In this document: piece after piece, positions 42,950 to 54,543 of the stretch
How positions within the stretch are numbered: position 1 is the stretch's first letter
Layout of the letters: each line of letters opens with the position of its first letter
NCBI RefSeq assembly: GCF_000004825.1
Contig: NW_008805077.1
Coordinates: forward strand, 248,001 to 312,000
From: Heterostelium album PN500
Taxonomy: Eukaryota; Evosea; Eumycetozoa; Acytosteliales; Acytosteliaceae
Length of the DNA: 64,000 nt
Direction of reading: 5' to 3'
The notes under the pieces: generated by a model
The model's database searches: none
What the model saw: the letters and a program-made list of their open reading frames with translations, nothing else
What the model was told of the DNA's origin: nothing
Made by a program: the position numbers and the translations under genes

Positions 42950-44647
42950 TTATATTTTTAATTGTTTGATTAGCTCCCTTCTGGCGAGAAAATCAAATGT
43001 CTTTTCATCGTTCAATTCAATATAAGATGTATTTAGGTGATCTGTTGTGTTTTGATCAAGGAATTTGATAATTGGAACGTTATCATTGCATATTGCTCGA
43101 TACATTGCTTTGGAACTACAACCTTCACTACGATTATAATGAAGAAATGTGATGATTGGTAAACTAGAAGCGAGATTCATTGCATTTTTCGTACATTTAC
43201 CACCATTATCATGAATATACTTTAATATTGACAAGTTGTTTCTGTTAGGAGAAGCAGCGCAATCCATTGCGAATAGTGGAATTGGGTGTGTAGTATTTTC
43301 GCGAACCCATTGAAGTGTTGCAAGATTACCGGATTCAATAGCATTCCTGTAAGCAAAAACAGTACATTTCAATGTTGTATTGTCCTTCAGCCATTGGAGT
43401 GCTGTCGTATCTTTGTAGTTGGCAAAATAGTCAATCACTGATTCCGAACATCTTAGATTGAATCTACTGAATTCCATGAGATATTTGAATGTTTCGAAAT
43501 GACCGTTGCTCGCTGTCAACGACATTGTATTCGACTTACAACCTTCGGTACGATTCTCATTGAGGAACTTCACCACTTGCAAATGTCCGTTGACAGCTGC
43601 ATTATGTAGACAATCGGATGAGCATCCCTCACTCCTGTTGAAATGAAGATACTTAATGAATTCTAGGTCACCTCTACACGCTGCACAATCCATTGTACTT
43701 GAGGAAATGACTTGACTGGCACTGGTATTCTCTATCAAGTATTGGAATACAGGTTGTTTACATTGTCCTAAAAGTGATGAGGTTAAAGAGATTTCCAATG
43801 TTTCAGGTATATTCGCCATGAGATACTTCAGTATTTCCAAATGTCCATATATTGCAGAATAGTAGATTGCGTGATTTGTAAAACCTTCTGTTCTGTTCTC
43901 AATTAAGAACCTAACTATTTCCAAATAGCCATTCTCAGCGGCATTGTCTACTGCTTTGGTGGTACATCCTTCACTTCTATTGTAGTGGAGAAACATCACC
44001 AATTCCAAACTACCAAATGAAGGAGCAGAATCTAATGCTACCACTGAACAACCTTCTGTGCGATGAGAATGGAGAAACTGGACAATATCGAATCTACCCA
44101 TTTTACTGGCGTTATCAAGAGCATCAGTGGTACAACCTTCGCTCCTATTGAAATGAAGGAACTCTACAACTTCCAAGCTGGAACATGCAGCAACATCCAT
44201 AACTCTTGTACCCAATGACTCGAACCAGCCACTGACATTCTCATGAAGAAATTTAATCAGTGGAAGGTTACTCTGATAATGATAATAAAGAAGTCTCTTC
44301 TTATAATCTATTTCACCTTTAAATGAATCATGAAGGAATTCTACCAACTCGATTGTCGAACCACATGTGATAGCTGTTTCGAATGATTCGTTGTATAATT
44401 GTTTAAATTTGGAGATCGTACTAAAATTATTTGATTTCACTCTATTAGGTTTTATTAAAGTATTGAATATCTCTTTATACCTCTGAATGTAATTGAACTT
44501 GATCAGGAGATCTGGAAAACAACCGAGATCATACCAATCACATCTTAAAGAATTTACTGTTTGTTGATCGTGAATATCTTTAACACTTTTAAATATAATT
44601 CTTCTCAACTCTAAAGAATTTAATATTCTTTTAAATAATAAATCCAT
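42950..44647 (-). CDS. ankyrin-repeat protein (NRxEGC family)
   Basis: Single exon, 565 residues. Residues 1-90 form a conserved head (LFKRILNSLELRRIIFKSVK, then LRCDWYDLGCFPDLLIKFNY) shared with the genes at 49713 and 63520. The rest is about twelve ankyrin-type repeats with the unusual loop FNRSEGC or NRTEGC followed by A-x-D-x-AA-x-x-GHLE-x-V-x-FL. Such repeats are abundant in dictyostelids and resemble those of giant-virus ankyrin proteins. No other domain is visible. Ankyrin solenoids bind proteins; the head region could be a divergent F-box-like or Skp-binding element, but this is a guess. Repeats near residues 270-310 are irregular. Confidence 0.8.
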   Translation of the reverse strand: MDLLFKRILNSLELRRIIFKSVKDIHDQQTVNSLRCDWYDLGCFPDLLIKFNYIQRYKEIFNTLIKPNRVKSNNFSTISKFKQLYNESFETAITCGSTIELVEFLHDSFKGEIDYKKRLLYYHYQSNLPLIKFLHENVSGWFESLGTRVMDVAACSSLEVVEFLHFNRSEGCTTDALDNASKMGRFDIVQFLHSHRTEGCSVVALDSAPSFGSLELVMFLHYNRSEGCTTKAVDNAAENGYLEIVRFLIENRTEGFTNHAIYYSAIYGHLEILKYLMANIPETLEISLTSSLLGQCKQPVFQYLIENTSASQVISSSTMDCAACRGDLEFIKYLHFNRSEGCSSDCLHNAAVNGHLQVVKFLNENRTEGCKSNTMSLTASNGHFETFKYLMEFSRFNLRCSESVIDYFANYKDTTALQWLKDNTTLKCTVFAYRNAIESGNLATLQWVRENTTHPIPLFAMDCAASPNRNNLSILKYIHDNGGKCTKNAMNLASSLPIITFLHYNRSEGCSSKAMYRAICNDNVPIIKFLDQNTTDHLNTSYIELNDEKTFDFLARRELIKQLKI

Positions 44648-44860
44648 TTATTTTTCAGTTTATTATTTAAAAGTGTTTTTGAAGAACATATAAACTAAAA
44701 TCATTTTGGTGTTTTGTGAAAAAAAAAATCTGATCTCTTTTTTTGTTGTGAAAAAGGTAGAAAGAAAAAAGAATAGGAATCATAGAATTTTTAAAGTTTT
44801 TAAATATTATTTTTTATAGTTAATTTCTTCTTTTCTTACTTTTTGTTAAAATTAAAAATA

Positions 44861-46628
44861 ATGAACAATCAAACAGATAAAATAGTAAATCTTTCACATT
44901 TAATATTAAATAAAATAGTTAGTTATTTAGAGTATGATATTGATATCATTTGTTTCAGTTTAGTTTGTAAGAGATGGTACAACGATAGAGATAAATATTT
45001 AGTATTCAACACTAATAATATCAACCTATTTACACTTAATACCACTGATATTAATCAAAATCATAAACATTTCAACTTACCATCATATAATAATATCTTG
45101 TTGAAATCGATTCAATCAAAGACTAAATGTACACTCATTATTGGTAAAATAAAATATTATACATTCGATTATCATTATGGTAAATATCTTTAAATTTTAA
45201 AAGATTAACTATTGATTAATTTTAAACTGACTATATTTTTTTTTATCTATAGATGATGTTAGAAATCTCAAGAGTATTCCCAACAATGTTTCAGTTATCG
45301 ATATTACAACTAACGAATATACAGAGGATGATATGGAGTATCTCTACAGGTTAATATCGGAATCACAATCAGTAACAAAGTTGAAAGGATGCAGCACATT
45401 GAAATATGGATTACCAAAGTCAATCAAATCTATCAAATTTAAATATTATTTCGATGAACCACTGGATAAAGGATTACTTCCCAATACATTAGAGGTGTTA
45501 GATTTTGAAGATCCTCTGGAGCAAGAGATTCCACCAGGTGTACTTCCAGATGCTTTGCGCAAACTTTCTCTAAACAACTATCAATATGAATTTCTACCGT
45601 GTGTACTTCCAAGTGGTCTAAGCAAAATCGATCTTAACAACTATCAACATACAATTCTACCGGGTGTACTTCCAAGTGGTTTACGCTACCTAAATCTACA
45701 AAACTATGAATTAGAAATTCTACCAGGTGTACTTCCTGATGGTTTGCAGAAATTTACTCTTGATGGTTATCGACATGAATTTCAACCAGGTGTACTTCCA
45801 TCTTCTCTCAAAAGTTTATCGCTTACGAATTACACCTCTTCACTCAAAGCTGATTTACGATATTCTATCGATTCGACAGCAAGTGAAGATAGTACGGAAA
45901 CCGAATCCTACTTACCAATTTCATGGTTACAAGCAATATCATCACTTTCCAATCTTCAGTCACTCTACATTTTTATTCCCATGAGCAGTCAACATGATAC
46001 CACAATATTCAATCTCAACTATCTCCCACCAACTTTAGAAACACTAGATATTACACTACAAGGAAAAGATAGCGTATTATTGAAAGGAGCAATGCCAACA
46101 TCATTGAAAAGTATCCATTTTACAGATTGTCGATTCAATATCGATGAAATATTCCCAGAAACGCTGCAATATCACTTGGAAATATTCTATTATAGAAATG
46201 ACAGTTTTCCTCCAATTCCATCAAACATTAAGATCGATAGTTTATCGGTATCTGGTGATCACAGACTATCAAAAATAGTTCTACCAACTGGTATTAGAAC
46301 AATCAACTTATATATGGGATCATGGGGTTCAGATGAGAACAGTATAGATTTTGGTTTTGATGGTGTTGCCGATCAAAGATGTTCATTAAGAGAACTTCGT
46401 CTTCCAACATTCGTAAATGGACCTCCTAAATTTAAACTACCAACCACCATCGAATATCTGGATATTGGTAACAATGATCTCAATGATATATTACATTTGA
46501 TACCATCAACACTCAACACACTTGAATTTGAAAACCAATCTAATAAGAATATCAGCATTCCAAACACTATCAAATCAATCAACAATATCATCTATAGATT
46601 TAAGTCATTTCAAACACTAATCAATTAG
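44861..46628 (+). CDS. F-box/FNIP-repeat protein, type A (copy 3), tail frameshifted
   Basis: Exon 1 44861-45179 (319 nt), exon 2 45253-46628; 564 residues. F-box (SLVCKRWYNDRDKYLVF), five evenly spaced FNIP repeats (cores such as IPPGVLPDALRKL and ILPGVLPDGLQKF) and a second solenoid region. Compared with the copy at 51765, one extra A in CACTAATCAATTAG (about 46618) shifts the frame, so the protein stops at 46628. The conserved tail IRKLDDNYYLLYSE...IFHQSKLEQIF is left in another frame up to TAA at 46755. Either a recent truncation or an assembly error. If real, the F-box and repeats remain and only the tail is lost. Confidence 0.75.
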
Positions 46629-47157
46629 AAAGTTGGACGATAATTATTATTTATTATATTCTGAAAATCAATGTTCACCCAAAGGAAAATTAATAGCTCG
46701 AATATTTCATCAATCTAAACTTGAACAAATCTTTAGAAAATTCTATATATATTAAGAAAGTCGAATTTTTTACTTATATTTATTTGTTTTTTATTATCAT
46801 TATCCAAAGTTATTCTATTATGAGAATAAATGTTTCAATCTATGAATCTAGATTGAATGTAATTAATTTTAAATTATAAAATAGAAATTCTAAAAATAAG
46901 GAATTTGACACAAGATCTAATTTTATTTCATCATATATTATAGGGAACTTAATCTACTCCCAATTATCTAGTCTTTATACAATTATTTAAACTAGAATCA
47001 ACTCATTAATCTTTTATTCTTATCTAGCATTTCAATCTATTCTCTATTACACTAAAACGTATACAAATCCAACACAAAACTGGCTCTTGATTGTTGTTTG
47101 AAGCCACGTAGTAAGATACTGTTAACAACCTACAGATCATTTATTTTGAGCATTAAA
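46629..47157. other. lost FNIP tail and intergenic region
   Basis: 46629-46755 holds the out-of-frame tail of the preceding gene. The remainder is AT-rich and leads to the next FNIP copy; an in-frame ATG-less extension begins near 47098. Nothing else is seen. Confidence 0.5.
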
Positions 47158-49033
47158 ATGAATAATCAAATAGATAAAATAGTAAACCTTTCACATTTAA
47201 TATTAAATAAAATAGTTAATTATTTAGATAATAACATTGATATCATTTGCTTCAGTTTAGCTTGTAAGAGATGGTACAATGATAGAGATAAATATTTAGT
47301 ATTCAACACTGATAATATCGACTTATTTACATTTAATACCACTGATACCAATCAAAATCATAAGCATTTCAAATTACCATCATATAATAATATCTTGTTG
47401 AAATCAATTCAATCAAAAACCAAATGTACACTCTCTGTTGGCTATAACCAAAAAACCAGTTATGACTATCATTTCGGTAATATTATCTATTTATTAAAGA
47501 TATTTTATTATGTATTGTTGAAACTGATTATTTTAATTTTAAAAATATCAAAGATGATGTTAGAAATCTCAAAAGTATTCCCAACAGTGTTTCAACAATC
47601 GAAATTCTATCTGATAGAGAGGATGAACAGGAGTATCTGTATAGATTAATATCAGAATCACAATCAGTAACAAAGCTGAATGGATGCAGCACATTGAAAT
47701 ATGGATTACCAAAGTCAATCAAATCACTAAAGATGGAATTCGAATTCAATGAGCCACTCGCTAAAGGATTACTTCCCAATTCATTGGAGGTGTTAGATTT
47801 TGAAGATCCTCTCAAACAAGAGATTCCACCAGGTGTACTTCCAGATGCTTTGCGCAAACTTTATCTTGACCGATATCGATATGAATTTCTGCCAGGTGTC
47901 TTCCAGTTGGTTTGCATAGCATTCATCTATTCAACCATAAACATGATATTCGACAAGGTGTATTTCCAAGTGGTTTGAGCAAACTTTATCTACTCAACTA
48001 TCAATATGAAATTCTACAAGGTGCACTTCCTGATGGTTTGCAGAAATTTAATCTAGATGGTTATCAACATGAAATTCAACCGGGTGTACTTCCTTCATCT
48101 CTAAAAAGTTTATCTCTTACCAGTTACAGTTACAGCCGTCCAATCAAAGAAGAATTAAAATATTCAATCGATTCTGCTCCAATAAGTGAAGATAGTACGG
48201 AAACCGAATCTTTTTTGCCAATTTCATGGTTACAAGCAATATCATCACTTTCCAATCTTCGATCACTTGACATTTATTATCCCATACACAATCGACATGA
48301 TACCATAATATTCAATCTCAATTACCTCCCACCAACTTTAGAAACACTAGATATTACACTAAAAATCAAAAAGAGCATATTGAAAGGAACAATGCCAACA
48401 TCATTGAAGAAAATACGTCTTGTTGATTGTCCGATTTAATATCTATGAAATATTCCCAGAAACGTTGCAATATCACTTGGAAAAATTTAATTATATAAAC
48501 GACAGTTTTCTTCCAATTCCATCAAACGTAAATATCGATATTTTATCAGTATCTGGAGATGAATCACCGATTTCTCTTCCATCTGGTGTTAGAGCAATCA
48601 ACTTATACATGGTAGCCTCTGGTTCAGATGAGAACAATATTAACTTTGGTTTTGATGGTGATAACGATCAAACATGTTCATTAAGAGAACTTCGTCTTCC
48701 AACATTCATAGATGGACCTCCTAAATTTAAACTACCAACCACCATCGAATATCTGGATATTGGTAACAATGATCTAGATGATATATTACATTTGTTACCA
48801 CCAACACTCAATACTCTTGTCTTTGAAAAACTATCTAATAACATTATCAGCATTCCAAATGCTATCAAATCATCTATAGATTTAAGAAAAATCAAAACCA
48901 AACAATTAGAAAGTTAGACGATAATTATAATTTATTATATTCTGAAAATGAATGTTCACCTAGAGGAAAATTAATCGCTAAAATGGTCAATCAATCTAAA
49001 CTAGAGTTAATTTTTAGTAAAGGAATAGAATAA
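47158..49033 (+). pseudogene. broken F-box/FNIP gene, type A (copy 4)
   Basis: Exon 1 47158-47476 (319 nt) and the start of exon 2 (47554) are intact and encode the F-box (SLACKRWYNDRDKYLVF) and first FNIP repeats. The frame then breaks: one base is missing near 47898 (GGTGTCTTCCAG versus GGTGTACTTCC in paralogues), one C is gained near 48432 (GATTGTCCGATT), and a further shift near 48890 leaves the tail IRKLDDNYNLLYSE in another frame up to TAA at about 49031. Between breaks the frames are clean, so inactivation looks recent. Sequencing error would need three independent events, so a true pseudogene is more likely. Confidence 0.75.
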
Positions 49034-49250
49034 AATAAAGAGATCAAAATATTCGTAATATGTGTACTTTTATTATGCAAAGATGATTTAGAATATAACG
49101 TTATTTATTTAAATTTGTTTATTAAAATAGATTTGTTTTCTAGAAATTGTGTTTTCATATATATATATATATTAAGAGTTCTTTCTTTTTTTCCTAAGTT
49201 TGAAACAGTTCCCACTTGTATTTGTGTTGTAAATAATTTAAGATTTTTTT

Positions 49251-49370
49251 CTAGTTTGGAATTATGAAATATTTGAGCTATTAATTTTCCTGAATAATCT
49301 CCATACAGTAAATATTAATTTTAATCCAACTTTCAATTTTCTTGTCTCCTAGATATATATCAAATTTAAG
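49251..49370 (-). pseudogene. relic of an FNIP gene tail (minus strand)
   Basis: Minus-strand DNA matches the family tail (AAAGTTGGATTAAAATTAAT, ATTAATAGCTCAAATATTTC) with several differences. It is an isolated fragment that abuts an oppositely oriented fragment at 49378. Confidence 0.5.
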
Positions 49371-49377
49371 ATTAAAT

Positions 49378-49465
49378 GGTTCTAAACTCAATCTACCAAA
49401 CACAATCGAATTTCTGGATATTGGTGACAATAATCCTAAAGATATGCTTCAACTCTTACAATATA
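49378..49465 (+). pseudogene. relic of an FNIP gene repeat region (plus strand)
   Basis: The frame reads KLNLPNTIEFLDIGDNNPKD, matching KLPTTIEYLDIGNNDLND of type-A genes. Only about 90 bp remain. The inverted junction with the preceding relic suggests rearrangement between copies. Confidence 0.5.
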
Positions 49466-49712
49466 GTTAGTGGAAACATGGACAAACAAACTGTTTAATG
49501 AAGGTTATGCTTGGAATAGTTGAATCTCAAATTGGAACTACTAAATCTAACAAACTAAATAAAATACTCTATATATCTAAAAAAAATTTATACCTAACTA
49601 GTAAATAAAAAATATAAAAGATCTAAACATTCAATAGTAAATATTATTATTTGATATATCAATAAACTCGTCTAGTTATTTTTTTCTTTTACATCATAGA
49701 TATTGTCTTTAT

Positions 49713-51443
49713 TTAAAGATTATAAAGTTTTATAAGTTTAAGTCTTGATGAATAATCAAATGCTTTGCAGTATGTTAATTTCGAGTACTCTGTAGTTAAG
49801 TGTTCAGATGTGTTTTGAAGAAGGTATTTAATGATTGGAACATTATCTTTTTTAATTGCATTTGCCATTACCTCAGATGCCCATGAGTCCATTGAACATC
49901 CTTCGGGTAGGTTACAAAGTAAATACTTGAATATTGAAAGTTTATGACAACATTTCAATTCTTTTACTGAACAGGTTTCACCATTATCAAGCAGATATTG
50001 AACGATTTTGAGATCACTATTCTCCAACTTTGTTGCATATTCCAATAAGTTCGATGGAAATGGAAGACTTGTATTTTCACGAATCCATTTGATTATTGGT
50101 AGATTTGCTTTATCTATTGCATTTAAATAGGCTTCGTGTGAACATTGTAGAGTTGAATTGTCTTTTAACCATTGGAGTGCACTGCTATCTTTATACTTGG
50201 CAAAGTAGTCCATCGTTTTTGCTGGAATATCTAATTCTTTTCTATTTTCAAAAAGATATTTAAATACATCGAAATCAACATTGGCTACAACTTTTTCCAT
50301 TGTATACACTCGACAACCTTCAGTTCTGTTCTCATGAAGGAATCTGACCACTTCAATGTGTCCGTTTTCAGCTGCCCTGTGCATTGCTTTAGCTGTACAA
50401 TTCATATGTTTATTATGAAGTTGTTTGAGAAACTCTAGATCACCATGACCAGCGACAGCATCCATTGTAATACTTGTATATGTTGTGGCAGTGGTATTCT
50501 CTATGAGATATTTAACCACTTCAATAAGACCTTTTTTGGCAGCATCATCAATCAAAGTATTTGAAATGTCTTGCTTGGTGTTCTCCATGAGGTATTTGAC
50601 TGTAGAAAAAATCTGACCACCATCAAGTCCATAATTTGCAACTACACGTTTAAGAATGTCTTCATCACATGGTTTCTTCATTTTCTTGAGTAGATACTTG
50701 AGTATATCCAGATGCCCAAACAAAACTAAGAATACAATTGACTCTCCTCTCCATTTCTTCTCTTTCTTATACAAATACTTGATAGTTTCAAGATTTCTAG
50801 CATTGGGAGCATGTAAAGAATCATAGGTAGGTCTTTCAGGTCTATTCTTGTAAAGCCATTTGAATACTTGAAAACTACCAAGTCGAGCATTTTTCAACAC
50901 GTCGGTGCCTTGTGATCTGAACCATCGAGGTGCTTTATTATGAAGGAATTGAATGATCTCTAGATTATTAATGTAGTGATCTCTATTGACGTAAAGTGAA
51001 TATTCTAATTCATTCGGAAATGACTTTTGGATGAACTCTATAGCTTCTAGATTTCCAACATCGAATGCATTCCTCACTGAATCTAAATATAATTGTCTAA
51101 ACTTTCTGATTGTATGTATCCAATCTTTATAATTATCTGTATGAATATTATTATTATTATCTTCTCTGACTATTGTATTGAATATCTGCTTATATCTTTC
51201 GATATAATTGAACTTGATCAGCTGATCTGGGAAACAAGCAAGATCATACCAATCACATCTCAATGAATTGATTGCAAGTTGATCGTGAATATCTTTGACA
51301 CTTTCGAATATCTTGTTTCTTATCACTGCTGAATGAAGTAATCTCTTAAATATAATCGATACGGTAGTGTTTTCTATATTTTGTATCTTTGAAGTGTTTT
51401 CTATATTTTGTATCTTTGAAATGTTTCCTTTTTTTTTAAACAT
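49713..51443 (-). CDS. ankyrin-repeat protein (second copy)
   Basis: Single exon, 576 residues. The N-terminus has a duplicated nonapeptide (SKIQNIENT twice, residues 9-26), then the family head IFKRLLHSAVIRNKIFESVK and LRCDWYDLACFPDQLIKFNY. About eleven ankyrin-type repeats follow; the middle ones are more diverged than in the gene at 42950, with NRTEGC kept only once or twice. The C-terminus (KAFDYSSRLKLIKLYNL) matches the other copy's FDFLARRELIKQLKI. No signal peptide or membrane span. Protein-binding role inferred from the fold only. Lies between two FNIP loci, as does the other complete copy. Confidence 0.78.
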   Translation of the reverse strand: MFKKKGNISKIQNIENTSKIQNIENTTVSIIFKRLLHSAVIRNKIFESVKDIHDQLAINSLRCDWYDLACFPDQLIKFNYIERYKQIFNTIVREDNNNNIHTDNYKDWIHTIRKFRQLYLDSVRNAFDVGNLEAIEFIQKSFPNELEYSLYVNRDHYINNLEIIQFLHNKAPRWFRSQGTDVLKNARLGSFQVFKWLYKNRPERPTYDSLHAPNARNLETIKYLYKKEKKWRGESIVFLVLFGHLDILKYLLKKMKKPCDEDILKRVVANYGLDGGQIFSTVKYLMENTKQDISNTLIDDAAKKGLIEVVKYLIENTTATTYTSITMDAVAGHGDLEFLKQLHNKHMNCTAKAMHRAAENGHIEVVRFLHENRTEGCRVYTMEKVVANVDFDVFKYLFENRKELDIPAKTMDYFAKYKDSSALQWLKDNSTLQCSHEAYLNAIDKANLPIIKWIRENTSLPFPSNLLEYATKLENSDLKIVQYLLDNGETCSVKELKCCHKLSIFKYLLCNLPEGCSMDSWASEVMANAIKKDNVPIIKYLLQNTSEHLTTEYSKLTYCKAFDYSSRLKLIKLYNL

Positions 51444-51764
51444 TGTATTGCTATTTTTTTTTTTTAATTAAATAGATTTAATAATATGATATACCAAAAG
51501 TGAAATTTACTGTACTTCTTGTCGTTGGTTAGATAAAACTGTTTTTGGAAGACCCATTTTTTTTTGGTTTTTTACAACAAATATTTTTTTTTTTAAAATT
51601 TTTTTTTGTTGTCAGGTGGGTTTAAATGATTTTTAACAAATATATTTATAATTAGAATCTAATGAGTCTATTGATATCACAATTAGGACAGAAAACTGTT
51701 TTTTTTTTTTTTTCTTTTTTTTTTTCTTTTTTTTCTTTTTTGTTTTTTTTACTTTTGTTTAATG
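51444..51764. promoter_or_regulatory. T-rich divergent promoter
   Basis: 321 bp between the minus-strand ankyrin gene and a plus-strand FNIP gene. The last 70 bp before the FNIP start are almost pure T with single C or G breaks (51699-51750), an extreme example of the oligo-T leader typical of dictyostelid promoters. Confidence 0.55.
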
Positions 51765-53505
51765 ATGATCAATCAAACAGATAAAATAGTAAATCTTTCA
51801 CATTTAATATTAAATAAAATAGTTAGTTTTTTGAAGGATAACATTGATATCATTTGTTTCAGTTTAGTTTGTAAGAGATGGTACAACGATAGAGATAAAT
51901 ATTTATTATTCAACACTGATCGTATCGATCTATTATCACTTAACAACATTGATATAAATCAAAATCATAATCATTTCAAATTACCATCATATAATAATAT
52001 CTTGTTGAAATCAATTCAATCAAAGACAAAATGTAAACTCTTTATTGGTAAAATAAAATATAATACATTCGATTATCATTATGGTAAATATCTTCAATTT
52101 ACAAAAGATTTTCTATTGATTTTTTAACTTACTATATAAAATTATCAAAGATGATGTTAGAAATCTCAAAAGTATTCCCAACAATGTTTCAGATATCTAT
52201 TTTACAACCAACGAATATACAGAGGATGATATGGAGTATCTCTATAGATTAATATCGGAATCACAATCAGTAACAAAGTTGAATAGATGTAAGACATTGA
52301 AATATGGATTACCAAAGTCAATCAAATCTCTCAAGTATGAATATGGTGTAGATGAACCACTTGTTAAAGGATTACTTCCCAATTCATTAGAGGTTTTAGT
52401 TTTAGAAGATCGAAATTTCAAACAAGAGATTCCACCAGGTGTACTTCCAGATTCTTTGCGCAAACTTTATCTACCCAACTATCAATATAAAATTCAGCCA
52501 GGTGTACTTCCAAATGGTTTGCAGAAATTTTCTATGGATGGTTATCGACATGAAATTCAACCAGGTCTATTGCCATCATCTCTCAAAAGTTTAGGTCTGA
52601 CCAGTTACACCTCCGAACTCAGGGAATATTTGAGATATTCCTTCAATCCCACCACATTTGGAGATAGTAGAGAACCGAAATCATATTTACCAATTTCATG
52701 GTTACATGCAATATCATCACTTTCCAATCTTCGATCACTTTACATTTTTATTCCCCTGAGCAGTCGACATGATACCACAATATTCAATCTCAACTATCTC
52801 CCACCAACTTTAGAAAAACTAGATATTACACTACAAGGAAAAGAGAGTATATTGAAAGGAACAATGCCAACATCATTGAAAAGAATCCTTCTTGTAGATT
52901 GTCAATTTAAGTTCGATGAAATATTCCCAGAAACGCTGCAATATCACTTGGAAATATTCTATTTTATAAATGACAGTTTTATTCCAATTCCGCCGAATAT
53001 TAAGATCGATAGTTTATCAGTATGTGGAGAGACCATCAAATCAACGATATCTCTACCATCTGGAGTTAGATCAATCAACTTATATATGAAATCCTCTGGT
53101 TCAGATGAGAACAATATAGATTTTTGTGGAGATGGTGTTGCCGATCAAAGATGTTCATTAAGAGAACTTCGTCTTCCAACATTCGTGGATGGACCTCCCA
53201 AAGTTAAACTACCAAAAACCATCGAATATCTGGATATTGGTAACAATAATCTCAATGATATATTGCATTTGATACCATCAACACTCAATACTCTCGTCTT
53301 TGAAAACCAATCTAATAACAATTTCAGCATTCCAAACACTATCAAATCAATCAACAATATCATCTATAGATTTAAATCATACGAAACACTATCAATTAGA
53401 AAGTTGGACAATAATTATTATTTATTATATTCCGAAAATGAAGGTAGATTAAGATCTCAAATATTTCATCAATCTAAACTTGAACAAATGTTAAAATTCA
53501 GATAA
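51765..53505 (+). CDS. F-box/FNIP-repeat protein, type A (copy 5)
   Basis: Exon 1 51765-52083 (319 nt when the second of two adjacent ATGs is used, matching paralogues), exon 2 52151-53505; intron 67 bp; 557 residues. F-box (ICFSLVCKRWYNDRDKYLLF). It has fewer regular FNIP repeats than its relatives (IPPGVLPDSLRKL, IQPGVLPNGLQKF, IQPGLLPSSLKSL), so about two units have been lost compared with the copy at 44861. The conserved tail IRKLDNNYYLLYSENEGRLR is in frame and complete. Predicted SCF adaptor. This copy is the reference that shows the frame breaks in the two preceding genes. Confidence 0.85.
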
Positions 53506-54207
53506 ACCCCCCAATTTTGAAACAAATTGATCAAAAATTTAAGGTATAAATAAATGTTTAAATTTTAGTATAGCTCTTATACCTATCAACCTATAGATTC
53601 AAAAAAGATTTTATAAATCCATATTTTGTATCTAATAGATCGATCGATCTTCAAAACAACATTACAATAATCAAAAGGGTTAAAATTATTGTTGTAACGG
53701 TCATTTGAGTCGTACACTACGCTGGTACGGTAGTTTTGAGAATAATATGTTAAATATTTTTTTTCATATACCCTCGATTTACTTAATTGTATGTTGTAGT
53801 TAAATAAATAATGTGTAATATCAGGTGTAGAGTGTCGTCATTTTAATAAAATTAATTTATTAACAGGTATTGATTTATCGTATACATACGACAGTCAACT
53901 GTACTTGTCGAATATAACAGAATTAGAGGCATGAACTTTCTTTTAGTTTTTTAACAAACTTTAAGTTATCCTAATGTAGTTTTAGACTTGTAAGTTATTT
54001 ATCAAAGAGAGATTTAACTAAGTAAGCTAACTCAATTGTTATCATGATGATTAATGAATACACAAAAGAAGTTGATAACATCTCTACAACCAGTGTGCTT
54101 TTTGATCGACCTATTATTAATATTATATATTGTTTATTTATACATTCTAATTACTATTTTTCTTTATAAAAAATAATGAACAGTTAACCTTTATCAATTA
54201 ATGTTTT

Positions 54208-54353
54208 ATTACATTTTTATTGGTTGGGTCACTCCAATTCCTCCAAAAAATGAAAAAATTTTGCAATAAGTGGAGCACTCTAATTTTGCAATAAGTGGAG
54301 CACTCTAATTTTGTGAACTTCAAAATGTGTAATTACATTTTTATTGGTTGGGT
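54208..54353. repeat. nested direct repeats
   Basis: A 25-bp unit (core GCAATAAGTGGAGCACTCTA) is tandemly duplicated at 54257-54306. It is flanked by two copies of ATTACATTTTTATTGGTTGG at 54208 and 54332, about 124 bp apart. This looks like two rounds of local duplication. Confidence 0.75.
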
Positions 54354-54543
54354 TTTTTTTTTTGCTAAGCTTTTTTTGTATTCTCGCATTTTTTTTTGCA
54401 AAAAGCAACAAAAGCATTTTTTCATTTTTGGAGGGGATAAAATGAAATTACACAAATTTTCAAACGAAACTAGCTCTCAACCACTTTCGACCACATTAAT
54501 TTTAAAAAAATGTGCAAATTAATTAAAGTTTTTCAAAATGATC

